From NCBI RefSeq assembly GCF_900113605.1, contig NZ_FOPY01000003.1:275589-339588 (forward strand): a stretch of 64,000 bases of DNA, read 5' to 3'. The DNA is from Modicisalibacter xianhensis (GTDB lineage Bacteria; Pseudomonadota; Gammaproteobacteria; Pseudomonadales; Halomonadaceae). A program made the position numbers and the translations under genes. The notes under the pieces were generated by a model. That model worked only from the letters and a program-made list of their open reading frames with translations, was not told the DNA's origin and made no database searches. Below, one piece after another: positions 45,727-55,585 of the stretch (the first letter of the stretch is position 1; every line of letters begins with the position of its first letter).

Positions 45727-45754
45727 GCCGGCGACCGTTAACGGGACAAGACTG

Positions 45755-46606
45755 ATGAATCAACAGAACGCCGATATCGAGACGCGCCCCACGCACAAGC
45801 ACGAGCGCACGCCAGGGGAGCCGGTCAATCGCAACGAGGATGCCAATCACGAACTGAGTGTGCGCGTCCGTGACCTCAAACTGTGGTATGGCAACAATCA
45901 AGCGCTCAAGAATATCAATATCGACATCTACCAGAAGAATGTCACGGCATTGATCGGGCCTTCGGGATGCGGAAAGTCGACCTTTCTGCGCTGCCTGAAC
46001 CGCATGAACGATCTGATTCGGAGCGTGCGTATCCAAGGGCTCATCGAGATGGATGGGCGTGATGTCAACGATGCGAAGATGGATGAGGTCGCATTGCGGC
46101 GGCGGGTCGGAATGGTATTTCAAAAGCCCAACCCGTTTCCCAAGTCCATCTATGAAAACATTGCCTACGCACCGCGCATGCATGACCTGGTGAGCCGTAA
46201 AGCGGAGCAGGACGAACTGGTGGAGCGGGCATTGCGGGATGCAGGGCTCTGGAATGAGGTCAAAGACAAGTTACAGGAACCTGGCACCTCGCTGTCGGGT
46301 GGTCAACAGCAGCGTCTGTGCATCGCTCGTGCCATTGCCGTGAAACCCGACGTGATTCTGATGGACGAGCCGACCTCGGCATTGGATCCGATCTCCACGG
46401 CAACCATCGAAGACCTGATGGACAAGTTAAAAAAGCAATTCACCATCGTCACGGTCACCCACAATATGCAGCAGGCGGCACGAGTTGCCGATTACACGGC
46501 ATTCTTCCATCTTGGTGAATTGATCGAGTACAACGACACCCGGATGATGTTCTCCAACCCGCATACCAAGAAGGCCGAGGACTATATCACCGGTCGTTAC
46601 GGTTGA
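45755..46606 (+). CDS. pstB: Phosphate ABC transporter ATP-binding protein PstB
   Basis: A 283-residue ATPase. After a polar N-terminal stretch of about 35 residues come the A-loop region ([18 protein letters not shown]), Walker [10 protein letters not shown], the Q-loop [16 protein letters not shown], the signature LSGGQQQRL and Walker [14 protein letters not shown]. The sequence is highly typical of PstB. It closes the operon. No phoU gene follows, although phoU usually does. Confidence 0.96.
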   Translation: MNQQNADIETRPTHKHERTPGEPVNRNEDANHELSVRVRDLKLWYGNNQALKNINIDIYQKNVTALIGPSGCGKSTFLRCLNRMNDLIRSVRIQGLIEMDGRDVNDAKMDEVALRRRVGMVFQKPNPFPKSIYENIAYAPRMHDLVSRKAEQDELVERALRDAGLWNEVKDKLQEPGTSLSGGQQQRLCIARAIAVKPDVILMDEPTSALDPISTATIEDLMDKLKKQFTIVTVTHNMQQAARVADYTAFFHLGELIEYNDTRMMFSNPHTKKAEDYITGRYG

Positions 46607-46622
46607 TAGGACGAGGTATGAC

Positions 46623-46645
46623 AAGGCCGGCAGTTTGCCGGCCTT
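46623..46645. terminator. Hairpin after pstB
   Basis: Perfect 10-bp stem AAGGCCGGCA/TGCCGGCCTT with loop GTT, between pstB and the convergent thiolase gene; only a short T tract. Confidence 0.75.
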
Positions 46646-46680
46646 GAACTTTGCGTGCTGCTGGCGCACAGGGCGCACTG

Positions 46681-47868
46681 TCAGTCGAGCAATTCAACGG
46701 CGACTGCCGTGGCCTCGCCGCCGCCGATGCACAGGCTGGCAATGCCGCGCCTACCGCCACGCTGGCGAAGCGCGTTGAGAAGGGTAACGATAATTCTCGA
46801 TCCCGTGGAACCAATGGGATGCCCCTGGGCACAAGCCCCGCCGAAGACATTTACCTTGTCATGTGGAATACGATGGTCGTCCATGGCCATCAGTGTCACG
46901 ACGGCAAAGGCTTCGTTGATCTCGAACAGGTCGACATCATCGACATGCCAGCCAAGACGTGTCAGCAGCTTCCCGATGGCGCCAACCGGGGCGATGGTGA
47001 ATTCGCTGGGGTGCCGGGAGTGTGTGGCATGACCGAGGATACGTGCCAAAGGTCTGACGCCCTGGGTCTCGGCGGCTTCACGACTGGCCAGGATCAGGGC
47101 CGAGGCACCATCGGAAATCGAGCTGGCATTGGCGGCTGTGATCGTGCCTTCCTTGGCAAAGGCCGGACGCAGCGTGCGAATCTTGTCCAGTCTGGCGGAA
47201 AAGGGTTGCTCGTCACGGTCAATTACGCTTTCGCCAGCGCGTGAGCTGACAGTGACAGGAACCATTTCCGCGTCGAGCCAGCCCTTTTCCTGGGCGGTCA
47301 TGGCGCGTTCCAGCGACGCGATGGCAAAGTCATCCATACGATCCCGAGTGTAGCCGCGCTCGTCGGCAACCTGTTGGGCAAAGGCGCCCATCAGGCGTCC
47401 GGTCTCGGCATCTTCCAGCCCATCGAGAAACATGTGGTCCTTGAGTTCGCCATGTCCCAGGCGGTAGCCGCTACGTGCCTTGGTCAATACGTGAGGGGCG
47501 TTGGACATGGATTCCATGCCGCCGGCCAATACGATGTTGCCACTACCGGCCCGGATCAGATCTTGGGCGAGCATGGTCGCCTTCATCCCCGACCCGCATA
47601 GCTTGTTGATCGTAGTGGCCCCGATGCCGTCAGGTATGCCGGCCTGACGCATGGCCTGCCGGGCCGGCCCTTGTTTTACACCGGCAGGAAGCACGCAGCC
47701 TAGAATTCCCTCATTGATGGCCTCAGCAGCAATGCCGGCACGCTCGATGGCACTACGGATGGCGACTGCGCCCAATGCTGGTGCAGTAAGGCTGGTAAGG
47801 CTACCCAGCATTCCGCCCATGGGCGTGCGTGCCCCTGACAGTATGACGACGTCGGAAGCAGTGGTCAT
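46681..47868 (-). CDS. Acetyl-CoA acetyltransferase (thiolase)
   Basis: A 395-residue thiolase II. The nucleophile is C91 in INKLCGSGMKA; the other catalytic motifs are NEAFAVV, GGACAQGHPIG(S)TGSRI and CIGGGE. It condenses two acetyl-CoA or cleaves a 3-ketoacyl-CoA. The start MTTASDVVILSGARTP at 47868 follows GGAGA; the longer frame to 47916 is not needed. It is divergent from a TetR-type regulator, which probably controls it, and may work with the dehydrogenases downstream on the other side of that regulator. Confidence 0.93.
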   Translation of the reverse strand: MTTASDVVILSGARTPMGGMLGSLTSLTAPALGAVAIRSAIERAGIAAEAINEGILGCVLPAGVKQGPARQAMRQAGIPDGIGATTINKLCGSGMKATMLAQDLIRAGSGNIVLAGGMESMSNAPHVLTKARSGYRLGHGELKDHMFLDGLEDAETGRLMGAFAQQVADERGYTRDRMDDFAIASLERAMTAQEKGWLDAEMVPVTVSSRAGESVIDRDEQPFSARLDKIRTLRPAFAKEGTITAANASSISDGASALILASREAAETQGVRPLARILGHATHSRHPSEFTIAPVGAIGKLLTRLGWHVDDVDLFEINEAFAVVTLMAMDDHRIPHDKVNVFGGACAQGHPIGSTGSRIIVTLLNALRQRGGRRGIASLCIGGGEATAVAVELLD

Positions 47869-47964
47869 GGCGTTCTCCGCTATTGTTATCGGTCGCGCGT
47901 GGCCTATCCAAGCCAAGGACGCAGGCTCGATTGACCGGGACGTGGGGCTATGGTTTGCTCAATG

Positions 47965-47989
47965 CTAACCAAGCAAGCGCTAGTGTTAA
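47965..47989. promoter_or_regulatory. Imperfect inverted repeat between thiolase and tetR genes
   Basis: The stretch from TAAC to GTTA contains tandem AAGC units and a reversed GCT (AAGCAAGCGCTAG at 47971-47983). It lies just before the TetR start, in the divergent region, where an autoregulatory operator would be expected. Confidence 0.35.
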
Positions 47990-47993
47990 TTCG

Positions 47994-48578
47994 ATGACTT
48001 TAGTGAACGCCTCCAGCCGTCGCAAGGAGCTGATCCGTATCGCTGCTCGTCTTTTCGTCGTAGAGGGTTTCGACCGGACGACAGTCCGCATGATGGCCCA
48101 GGAAATGGGCATCAAGTCGGGCAGCCTGTTCCACCACTTCCGTGACAAGCAGGAAATACTCTGTGCTGTCATCGAAGAGGGCATGCATAACGCGCTAGCC
48201 CTTGCGAGGCTTGCACTGGATGAAGCCAGCGCAACGCCCGGGGCGCGGCTCGATGCCATGGTGCGTGCGCATCTGGAAACCCTGCTGACCGATCGCAACG
48301 CTCATGTGGTGGCGCTCTACGAATGGCGCCGCCTCGATAACGAATCGAGATCTCACCTCGTGCACTTGCGTGATGCCTACGAGGCGTTATGGAAACAGGT
48401 CATCGACGAGGCGCTGGACGCGGGGCTGATCCGTGGCGATCCACTGTCGGTTCGTCGCTTCGTACTTGGTGCACTCAATTGGACCGTACGCTGGTATGAC
48501 CCGGAAGGGCCGCGCTCACCGGAATCGCTGGCGCGGGAATTGGTCACCATGATCACGCACAACCCGTCGGCTTCATGA
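47994..48578 (+). CDS. TetR-family transcriptional regulator
   Basis: A 194-residue protein with an N-terminal TetR helix-turn-helix (RRKELIRIAARLFVVEGFDRTTVRMMAQEMGIKSGSLFHHFRDKQEIL, about residues 9-56) and an all-helical ligand domain. It lies between a thiolase gene (divergent) and short-chain and acyl-CoA dehydrogenase genes (same direction), so a CoA thioester ligand is likely. The ATG at 47994 lacks a strong ribosome-binding site; the open frame upstream is not supported. Confidence 0.88.
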   Translation: MTLVNASSRRKELIRIAARLFVVEGFDRTTVRMMAQEMGIKSGSLFHHFRDKQEILCAVIEEGMHNALALARLALDEASATPGARLDAMVRAHLETLLTDRNAHVVALYEWRRLDNESRSHLVHLRDAYEALWKQVIDEALDAGLIRGDPLSVRRFVLGALNWTVRWYDPEGPRSPESLARELVTMITHNPSAS

Positions 48579-48614
48579 ATAAGTGGGCTGTTAGTCCCTC
48601 AGCCTCCTTTGATT

Positions 48615-48670
48615 GATGACAGTTGTCATCGCCGCGCAGATCGTCTATCTAACCTTGACGTTAACGTAAA
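48615..48670 (+). promoter_or_regulatory. Promoter with two operators upstream of the dehydrogenase gene
   Basis: A palindrome with arms GATGACA and TGTCATC (48615-48630) overlaps a -35 TTGTCA (48623-48628). After 17 bp comes a -10 TATCTA (48646-48651). A second site TTGACGTTAACGTAAA (48655-48670), containing ACGTTAACGT, covers the expected transcription start. The second site resembles ACGT-type boxes described for LiuR (MerR family) regulators of branched-chain acyl degradation. Confidence 0.5.
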
Positions 48671-48713
48671 ACTGTCGAGACCTTGTCCTCATCCAAACGA
48701 GGGAGAATCAACG

Positions 48714-49475
48714 ATGCTGTTAGCAGGTCATAATTTTCTGGTCACTGGCGCTGCATCCGGTCTGGGGGCGGCTACTGCTGAACGGCTGATAGCCAAGGGT
48801 GCGAATGTCGTCCTGACCGATCTCAGCGAGGGTGTCGAGGTGCAAGCCAGGCGCTTGGGCAGAACTGCCGTAGCATGTCGCGGTGACGTGACGAGTGCAG
48901 ACGATATGCAAGCGGCAGTAGACAAGGCAAAAACGATGGGCGGATTGCATGGTGTAGTGCATTGCGCGGGCGTCGTGAGTGTCGCCAAACTGCTCGACCG
49001 CGAAGGTAATCCGGCTGATCTGGACGCGTTCGCACGAACGGTTCATATCAATCTCGTGGGAACCTTCAATGTGTTGCGGCTGGCAGCCGCTGCCATGGCC
49101 AGCAATGAACCCGTGGGGCACGATGGTGAGCGTGGTGTAATCATCGATACTGCTTCAATCGCTGCCTTTGACGGTCAGGTGGGGCAGGCTGCCTATAGTG
49201 CCTCCAAGGCCGGCGTAGCAGGCATGACACTGCCATTGACACGGGAGCTGTCGCGTCATGGTATCCGCGTCATGACCATCGCCCCTGGTGTCTTCGAGAC
49301 GCCGATGATGCAGGGCATTCCCGACGATGCCGTTGCCTCGCTGTCCGCCTCGGTGCCATTTCCCAAACGGCTGGGCAAGGTGGACGAATTCGCCGGATTG
49401 GCTGAACACATCATTACCAATCCCATGCTCAATGGAAGTGTGATCCGACTCGATGCCGGTATTCGTATGCAGTAA
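48714..49475 (+). CDS. Short-chain dehydrogenase, 3-hydroxyacyl-CoA dehydrogenase type II-like
   Basis: A 253-residue classical short-chain dehydrogenase. The NAD-binding motif is [15 protein letters not shown], acidic residue D at the end of strand 2 (VVLTDLSEG) favours NAD, and the catalytic YSASK follows the serine of [26 protein letters not shown]. The insert and the C-terminal [26 protein letters not shown] match the HSD10/3-hydroxy-2-methylbutyryl-CoA dehydrogenase branch, active in isoleucine and fatty acid breakdown. GGGAG precedes the ATG. Confidence 0.88.
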   Translation: MLLAGHNFLVTGAASGLGAATAERLIAKGANVVLTDLSEGVEVQARRLGRTAVACRGDVTSADDMQAAVDKAKTMGGLHGVVHCAGVVSVAKLLDREGNPADLDAFARTVHINLVGTFNVLRLAAAAMASNEPVGHDGERGVIIDTASIAAFDGQVGQAAYSASKAGVAGMTLPLTRELSRHGIRVMTIAPGVFETPMMQGIPDDAVASLSASVPFPKRLGKVDEFAGLAEHIITNPMLNGSVIRLDAGIRMQ

Positions 49476-49525
49476 TCGTAAGGAATTAAAACGAACGCTT
49501 GACTTGATCTGTCGCTTGGCCTAGT

Positions 49526-49543
49526 TTCAAACGCATGTTTGAA
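49526..49543 (+). promoter_or_regulatory. PsrA-like palindrome upstream of the acyl-CoA dehydrogenase gene
   Basis: Arms TTCAAAC and GTTTGAA flank GCAT. The core CAAAC-N4-GTTTG fits the consensus described for PsrA, the TetR-type fatty-acid regulator of Pseudomonas. It lies 45 bp before the start codon, in a 112-bp gap. Confidence 0.55.
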
Positions 49544-49587
49544 GGCGCGTGAGGCTGCCTTCCATGTCGAATGCCAGGAGACGTGAC

Positions 49588-51399
49588 ATGCCGAATTATC
49601 AGGCCCCCTTGCGCGACCTGCGTTTCGTGATGGACGAAATGCTGGATTACCCCGGTCATTATGGACGCCTGCGCAATGGTGACGATGCATCGCCCGACAT
49701 CGTGACGGCGATACTCGAAGAGGGGGCGCGTTTTGCGCGTGAGGTGCTGCTTCCGCTTAATCAGGTGGGGGATTGCGAAGGGTGTCTTCTGGAAGGCGGA
49801 GAGGTCAAGACGCCTCAGGGCTTCAAGCAAGCCTACGCCCAGTATGTCGAGGGGGGCTGGCCGAGCCTGGCTGCCGAGCCCGAGCATGGTGGCCAGGGGC
49901 TGCCGCCATCGCTGGGCATGGCGCTGTCGGAAATGATCTGCGCCAGCAATCTTGCCTGGGGTATGTATCCTGGATTGTCGCATGGTGCTGCCGATGCGCT
50001 ACGCCACCATGGCAGCGACGACCTGAAAGCGACCTACCTCAGCAAGCTGGTCGAGGGCGTGTGGACGGGTACCATGTGTCTGACCGAGCCTCACTGCGGT
50101 AGCGACCTGGGATTGATCAAGACCCGCGCCGTACCGACGGAGGAGGGTGCCTATCGCATTACTGGCACCAAAATCTTCATTTCGGCAGGAGAGCATGACC
50201 TTGCCGAGAATATCATCCATCTAGTGCTGGCCAAGCTGCCGGATGCCCCAGAAGGCTCGCGTGGTATTTCTCTGTTTGTAGTGCCCAAGTACCTGCCTGA
50301 TGCGCAAGGTAACCCGGGGGAGCGCAATGGGGTCGTGTGCGGTTCTCTTGAGCACAAGATGGGCATTCATGGTAACTCTACTTGCGTCATGAACTTCGAT
50401 GATGCCCGAGGCTTCCTGGTGGGGCAGCCCAACAAGGGGCTGGCCTGCATGTTCACCATGATGAATGTTGCGCGCATCGGTGTGGGCATTCAGGGCCTGG
50501 GGTTGATGGAGGCGAGTTTCCAGAACTCACTGGCCTATGCACGCGATCGGCTTCAGATGCGTGCCCTTTCCGGGCCCAAGGCGATAGACAAGCCTGCCGA
50601 TCCCATCATCGTTCATCCTGACGTACGCCGCATGTTGCTGACCCAGAAAGCGTTGTCCGAGGGCGGACGCATGTTGGTGATGTATGCAGCACAGCTGGTC
50701 GATGTCGTCGAACTGAGGGAGGACGACGCTGAGAAGAAGCGAGCCGAGGCTCTGCTGGGCCTGTTGACGCCAATCGTCAAGGCGTTTCTCACCGAGTTGG
50801 GCTTCGAAGCGACGAACGAGGGCGTGCAGATCTTCGGTGGCCATGGCTTCATCCAGGAGTGGGGGATGGAGCAGTTCGTACGCGATGCCCGAATTACACG
50901 GCTTTACGAAGGCACGACTGGTATCCAGGCACTCGACCTGCTGGGCCGCAAGGTGCTGATGGATCAGGGTGAAACCTTGAAGCTCTTTACCAAGGAAATT
51001 CACAAGTTCTGTCAGGCTGAAACCGATAATGCCTCATTGAAAGAGTTCATCGAGCCATTGGCGCGCCTCAACGCTGAGTTAGGCGAACTCACCATGGCAG
51101 TCGGCATGAAAGCCATGAGTGATCGAGAAGAGGTAGGGGCTGCCAGTGTCGATTACCTGCTTTATGCAGGTTATGTGACATTGGCTTACCTCTGGGCGCG
51201 AGCCGCACGCACTGCCCTAACCGCCATGGAGAGCGCGAGTGATTCTACAGAGTACTATCGAGCCAAGCTTGAAACGGCGCGCTTTTACTATCAACGGCTC
51301 CTGCCGCGCACGCGTGCGCATGCCGAGGCCATGCGTGCCGGGGCAGAATCGTTGATGACCATGGATGTCGATGCGTTTGGTCTAGGATTCGAAATGTAA
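49588..51399 (+). CDS. Acyl-CoA dehydrogenase (large FadE-like class)
   Basis: A 603-residue flavoenzyme with an extra N-terminal segment (MPNYQAPLRDLRFVMDEMLDYPGHYGRL) and a C-terminal extension of about 120 residues, as in P. aeruginosa PA0506/PA0508-type enzymes. FAD/substrate motifs include MCLTEPHCGSDLG and FISAGEHDL. The catalytic glutamate is in RLYEGTTGIQALDLLGRK. It makes the first oxidation of acyl-CoA in beta-oxidation. AGGAG lies 7 nt before ATG 49588. A PsrA-like box upstream fits fatty-acid control. Confidence 0.92.
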   Translation: MPNYQAPLRDLRFVMDEMLDYPGHYGRLRNGDDASPDIVTAILEEGARFAREVLLPLNQVGDCEGCLLEGGEVKTPQGFKQAYAQYVEGGWPSLAAEPEHGGQGLPPSLGMALSEMICASNLAWGMYPGLSHGAADALRHHGSDDLKATYLSKLVEGVWTGTMCLTEPHCGSDLGLIKTRAVPTEEGAYRITGTKIFISAGEHDLAENIIHLVLAKLPDAPEGSRGISLFVVPKYLPDAQGNPGERNGVVCGSLEHKMGIHGNSTCVMNFDDARGFLVGQPNKGLACMFTMMNVARIGVGIQGLGLMEASFQNSLAYARDRLQMRALSGPKAIDKPADPIIVHPDVRRMLLTQKALSEGGRMLVMYAAQLVDVVELREDDAEKKRAEALLGLLTPIVKAFLTELGFEATNEGVQIFGGHGFIQEWGMEQFVRDARITRLYEGTTGIQALDLLGRKVLMDQGETLKLFTKEIHKFCQAETDNASLKEFIEPLARLNAELGELTMAVGMKAMSDREEVGAASVDYLLYAGYVTLAYLWARAARTALTAMESASDSTEYYRAKLETARFYYQRLLPRTRAHAEAMRAGAESLMTMDVDAFGLGFEM

Positions 51400-51444
51400 G
51401 GTCTCATCGTCTCTCTCGGTCAGGCACTCTGACCATTGCCTTTT

Positions 51445-51469
51445 AGCGGGCCTCTTGGCCCGCTTTTTT
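51445..51469 (+). terminator. Rho-independent terminator after the acyl-CoA dehydrogenase gene
   Basis: AGCGGGCC pairs with GGCCCGCT around TCTT, followed by TTTTTT. Confidence 0.92.
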
Positions 51470-51550
51470 ATGACTTGCGCAGAGCGATGATTGTCCTGGC
51501 CTCTGCATGCCGTCATCATGAGAGCTTGACCCATTGCCAGGAAGGCCTTC

Positions 51551-52636
51551 ATGGACCACGATGTCGATCCCGATAAGCGCGCTATTCCCTTTCATCTGCT
51601 GCTGGCACTAGCCGCGCTAGTCATCATCATTGCCGGCATGAAGCTGGGGGCCGACATTCTGGTGCCGCTAATCTTGTCACTGTTCATTGCCGTCATCTGC
51701 ACGGCACCGGTGCAGTGGCTTCAGCGCCTGGGGTTGGGTCGTCGAATGGCTGTACTCGTCACCTTGTTGATACTCGGGGTATGGGTGATCCTGCTGGGTT
51801 CGTTGTTAGCCGGCAGTATTGCAACGTTCATGGAAGCGCTGCCCAATCTCGAAGAGCAGCTGTTGGCCCAGTACTACGCCTTGATAAGCTGGGCTCCTGA
51901 GCTTGGAGGCTATCTTCAGCCACATAGCATCACTCAATGGCTCGACATGTCGACGCTATCTCAGTTCATGCCTGCCGTACTCGATAGTCTGGGTACCTTG
52001 ATTTCGCAAAGTCTGCTGATCACGCTACTGGTCGGTTTCATGCTGTTCGAAACCCTGCACTTTCGAGATAAGGTGTTGCTGGCCTTGGAAGATCCCGTGC
52101 CCAGTCTCATGCGTTTCAATGAATTCAGTGCGAATCTCAAACGGTACCTGGCGATAAAGACACTGATAAGCCTGGCAACGGGAGCCTTGATCTTCCTGTC
52201 TTGCATTGTGATTGGCGTCGGTTTCCCCTTGCTCTGGGGGACGTTGGCGTTCTGCCTGAATTACATTCCTAATATCGGTTCTGCGTTGGCAGCAATTCCA
52301 GCCGTCCTATTGACCCTCGTTATGCCGGAGGGTGGACCTTGGGATGCCTTTCTGCTGGCCATTGCCTATCTCGTTGTCAACTTCGCGATTGGCAATCTGA
52401 TCGAACCCAGAGTCATGGGGCATACCTTGGGACTGTCTACGCTCGTGGCTTTCTTGTCGTTGGTCGTCTGGGGCTGGATACTGGGGCCCGTCGGCATGCT
52501 GCTGGCGGTGCCACTTACCATGACGTTGAAGATTGCGCTAAACAGCCATCCTGAAACGCTATGGTTGGCGCAGTTACTAGGTGGTAGCGCTGAGCAGCGA
52601 CAGGCCAAGCCTCGTTTTTATATCAGGAAACAGTGA
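51551..52636 (+). CDS. AI-2E/PerM-family membrane transporter
   Basis: A 361-residue membrane protein of the AI-2E transporter (UPF0118/PerM) family. It has two N-terminal helices (HLLLALAALVIIIAGMKLGADILVPLILSLFIAVI), a helical soluble stretch, and a C-terminal helix group with FPLLWGTLAFCLNYIPNIGS and GNLIEPRVMGHTLGLSTLVAFLSLVVWGWILGPVGMLLAVPL, both diagnostic. Members include the AI-2 exporter TqsA and Na+/H+ antiporters, so the substrate is open. AGGAAGG precedes the ATG. Confidence 0.9.
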   Translation: MDHDVDPDKRAIPFHLLLALAALVIIIAGMKLGADILVPLILSLFIAVICTAPVQWLQRLGLGRRMAVLVTLLILGVWVILLGSLLAGSIATFMEALPNLEEQLLAQYYALISWAPELGGYLQPHSITQWLDMSTLSQFMPAVLDSLGTLISQSLLITLLVGFMLFETLHFRDKVLLALEDPVPSLMRFNEFSANLKRYLAIKTLISLATGALIFLSCIVIGVGFPLLWGTLAFCLNYIPNIGSALAAIPAVLLTLVMPEGGPWDAFLLAIAYLVVNFAIGNLIEPRVMGHTLGLSTLVAFLSLVVWGWILGPVGMLLAVPLTMTLKIALNSHPETLWLAQLLGGSAEQRQAKPRFYIRKQ

Positions 52637-52669
52637 TTGCATACGGCATCTTGTCGTCAATGATAATCG

Positions 52670-52698
52670 AGGCGTGCTATTACAAAGATAGCACGCCT
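52670..52698. terminator. Bidirectional hairpin between permease and P-loop gene
   Basis: An 11-bp perfect stem AGGCGTGCTAT/ATAGCACGCCT has loop TACAAAG and is followed by TTATTCTT; the genes converge here. Confidence 0.85.
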
Positions 52699-52705
52699 TT
52701 ATTCT

Positions 52706-53590
52706 TCAATGCTCTGATAGAGAGAAGAAAGGGCTTCGGCTTTGCGCCGTGGTTTTAGAATGCTTGCCTCGAAGTGCACTTTCTGGTTGCCTGTGTGCAT
52801 CGCTGGTGATGCTATTGATGAACTCTCTGAAAAGAGTCCTGTTATTTTCAAAGTCGTCTTCAATATTGATCTCATGTACCTTTGAGCCAAGGGAAAGAGC
52901 TATCTGCATCATCCTTTCGTTATCTTCTTGGTACGCTTTCGTTATTTCCAGCGCCTTATGGACCCCCAGGTTGCCAATCCAATCATTTCCCGCGCCGGGG
53001 CTTTCCTCTTTTCTTTTCTTGAGGTTTTCGATAATGTAATTATCGCACGCCTTGAAATTGATGAAGTGTCTATTTTTTAATAGTTTGCTTATTTCTGATG
53101 TCGTCTCGGGCGAAGCATCTTTACTTGCTTCCAGTATGGCGCTGCAGAAGTTGTGTATCAATCCGTCTTCCGAAAGTAACCCTCTGCCTGAGTGCGTTTT
53201 TCGAAAAAGAATATCCGCTTTCATTTCCAGCACAAGGTAGCTGTAGATCCTGTCATGTAGTGGCATCGGGAAATCGTCACCCGATAGGCTCAGGTACGTG
53301 GCGTGCATGATCCTCGAGATGGCGTTACCTTCATTGACGGTAAGTAAAGCGAAAGCGCTGTCAATTTCATATGTGCACTTCAGGTCGTCCCTGAAGAGCC
53401 AATCGCTTCTATAGTCTTCTTTGACTTTTCCGAAGAAGGTGGTTTTTCCAATACCCGAGGGGCCTACGAATTCGATGATGATACCCGAACTCGCCCGAGA
53501 GGGAGTACTCACGAGTTCATGATAGCTATATTTCCTTCTGACTTCGTAACCCACCCTGCGTAATGCCTTTTTTGTTATGTTCTTGATCAT
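52706..53590 (-). CDS. Orphan P-loop NTPase/kinase-like protein, AT-rich
   Basis: A 294-residue cytoplasmic protein. A basic N-terminus (MIKNITKKALRRVGYEVRRK) precedes Walker A GPSGIGKTT (residues 43-51). A Walker-B-like segment GLLSEDGLIHNF follows near residue 145, and a basic lid-like stretch (DNYIIENLKKRKEE) near residue 190. This suggests a small-molecule or sugar kinase fold. I cannot name a family. Base composition is far more AT-rich than the neighbours and Lys/Ile/Asn/Ser codons are common, which points to horizontal transfer. Both flanks are terminators or AT-rich DNA, and it has no operon partner. Confidence 0.72.
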   Translation of the reverse strand: MIKNITKKALRRVGYEVRRKYSYHELVSTPSRASSGIIIEFVGPSGIGKTTFFGKVKEDYRSDWLFRDDLKCTYEIDSAFALLTVNEGNAISRIMHATYLSLSGDDFPMPLHDRIYSYLVLEMKADILFRKTHSGRGLLSEDGLIHNFCSAILEASKDASPETTSEISKLLKNRHFINFKACDNYIIENLKKRKEESPGAGNDWIGNLGVHKALEITKAYQEDNERMMQIALSLGSKVHEINIEDDFENNRTLFREFINSITSDAHRQPESALRGKHSKTTAQSRSPFFSLSEH

Positions 53591-53896
53591 GTTTTCATGC
53601 CTTAAGGATAATTTGGAAGCTGCTCACTTCAGACTAGGGTGGCGAAGCGGAAACTTCAAAAAATCTTCATGGGGTTTACATGAAACCGTAAAAAATGGGA
53701 GGGATTTGAAATTGTGGTATTAAAAAAAGTAGTAAGATTTTCTACGGTAGCCACGCGAATGCCTAATTGTCTGTGGCTGAGCTTGTTGGTAGGACGTCAC
53801 AAGCTGGGTTTATAACGTGCTAAAAGGCAAGCCCTTTCCTTGCAAGCAGGCAATGAGTGGATAAACGTACAGGCAACGCCTCATTCTGCTTGTCTC
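53591..53896. other. AT-rich gene-free stretch upstream of the P-loop gene
   Basis: About 300 bp with A/T runs and no convincing gene or RNA. It shares the low G+C of the adjacent P-loop gene and likely came with it and carries its promoter. Confidence 0.5.
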
Positions 53897-53929
53897 AAAA
53901 AAGCGAACGCCCCAGATAAGGGCGTTCGC
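53897..53929 (-). terminator. Rho-independent terminator of trxA
   Basis: On the minus strand, a 10-bp stem GCGAACGCCC/GGGCGTTCGC is followed by TTTTTT. Confidence 0.9.
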
Positions 53930-53955
53930 ATGAGGCTTGTATAGCATGCCAGCGA

Positions 53956-54279
53956 TCAGGCGTTCTGATCGATGAACTGGTTGAGCTGTGACTTCGACTG
54001 CGCACCGACCAGAGAAGCAACCTTGGCGCCGAACTTGAACAGCATGACAGTGGGTACACCGCGAACGCCATGCTCAGCTGCGATCTCAGGGGCATCGTCC
54101 ACATTGATGCTGACGACCTTCAGGTTATCAGCTTTCTCGTCGGCAACCTCTTCGACGACTGGCGCCATCATCTTGCAGGGACCACACCAAGGTGCCCAGA
54201 ACTTGAGCAGGACAGGCTTCTCGGCCTTGAGCACTTCCTGCTCGAAATTGGCAGTAGTCACGTCGACATTGTTGGCCAT
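53956..54279 (-). CDS. trxA: Thioredoxin
   Basis: A 107-residue thioredoxin with active site W31-C32-G-P-C35 and the cis-proline motif GVPTVMLF. It reduces protein disulfides and supplies electrons to ribonucleotide reductase and PAPS reductase, which fits the cysH-like gene nearby. GGAG precedes ATG 54279 by 7 nt; the longer open frame upstream is not used. Confidence 0.96.
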   Translation of the reverse strand: MANNVDVTTANFEQEVLKAEKPVLLKFWAPWCGPCKMMAPVVEEVADEKADNLKVVSINVDDAPEIAAEHGVRGVPTVMLFKFGAKVASLVGAQSKSQLNQFIDQNA

Positions 54280-54507
54280 GGCAAATCTCCAATTGCTTGC
54301 GCTTATCACTAGCGTAGTAGTGTAGTCGGCTGATGGTAGCGTTCGCGTGCCTGGCTGGCAAATGGGCTCCACCAAGAAGTGCGATAGGCAAAGGGTATCG
54401 CAACCGCTTGCTGAGGCGCCTCTTGCCGTCGACAGGCGAGGCGACTATGATGCTTTTATATTCTATTCAGTAATCATTTGCTAGAATTTTATTCTTTTAA
54501 GGATTAA

Positions 54508-55524
<1,017 letters not shown>

Positions 55525-55535
55525 AGGCATCACCA

Positions 55536-55564
55536 AAAAGCCCTGCCATGTTGGCAGGGCTTTT
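55536..55564 (+). terminator. Terminator between cysB and cysH-like gene
   Basis: A 13-bp stem (AAAAGCCCTGCCA with TGGCAGGGCTTTT) has loop TGT and ends in TTTT; it can serve both strands. Confidence 0.88.
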
Positions 55565-55585
55565 GGCGTCTACGACCAGCGTCGC

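Noticed and set aside
53591..53955. Possible small RNA or toxin gene in the AT-rich gap
   Set aside because: No open frame with ribosome-binding site and no stable RNA fold other than the trxA terminator could be supported.
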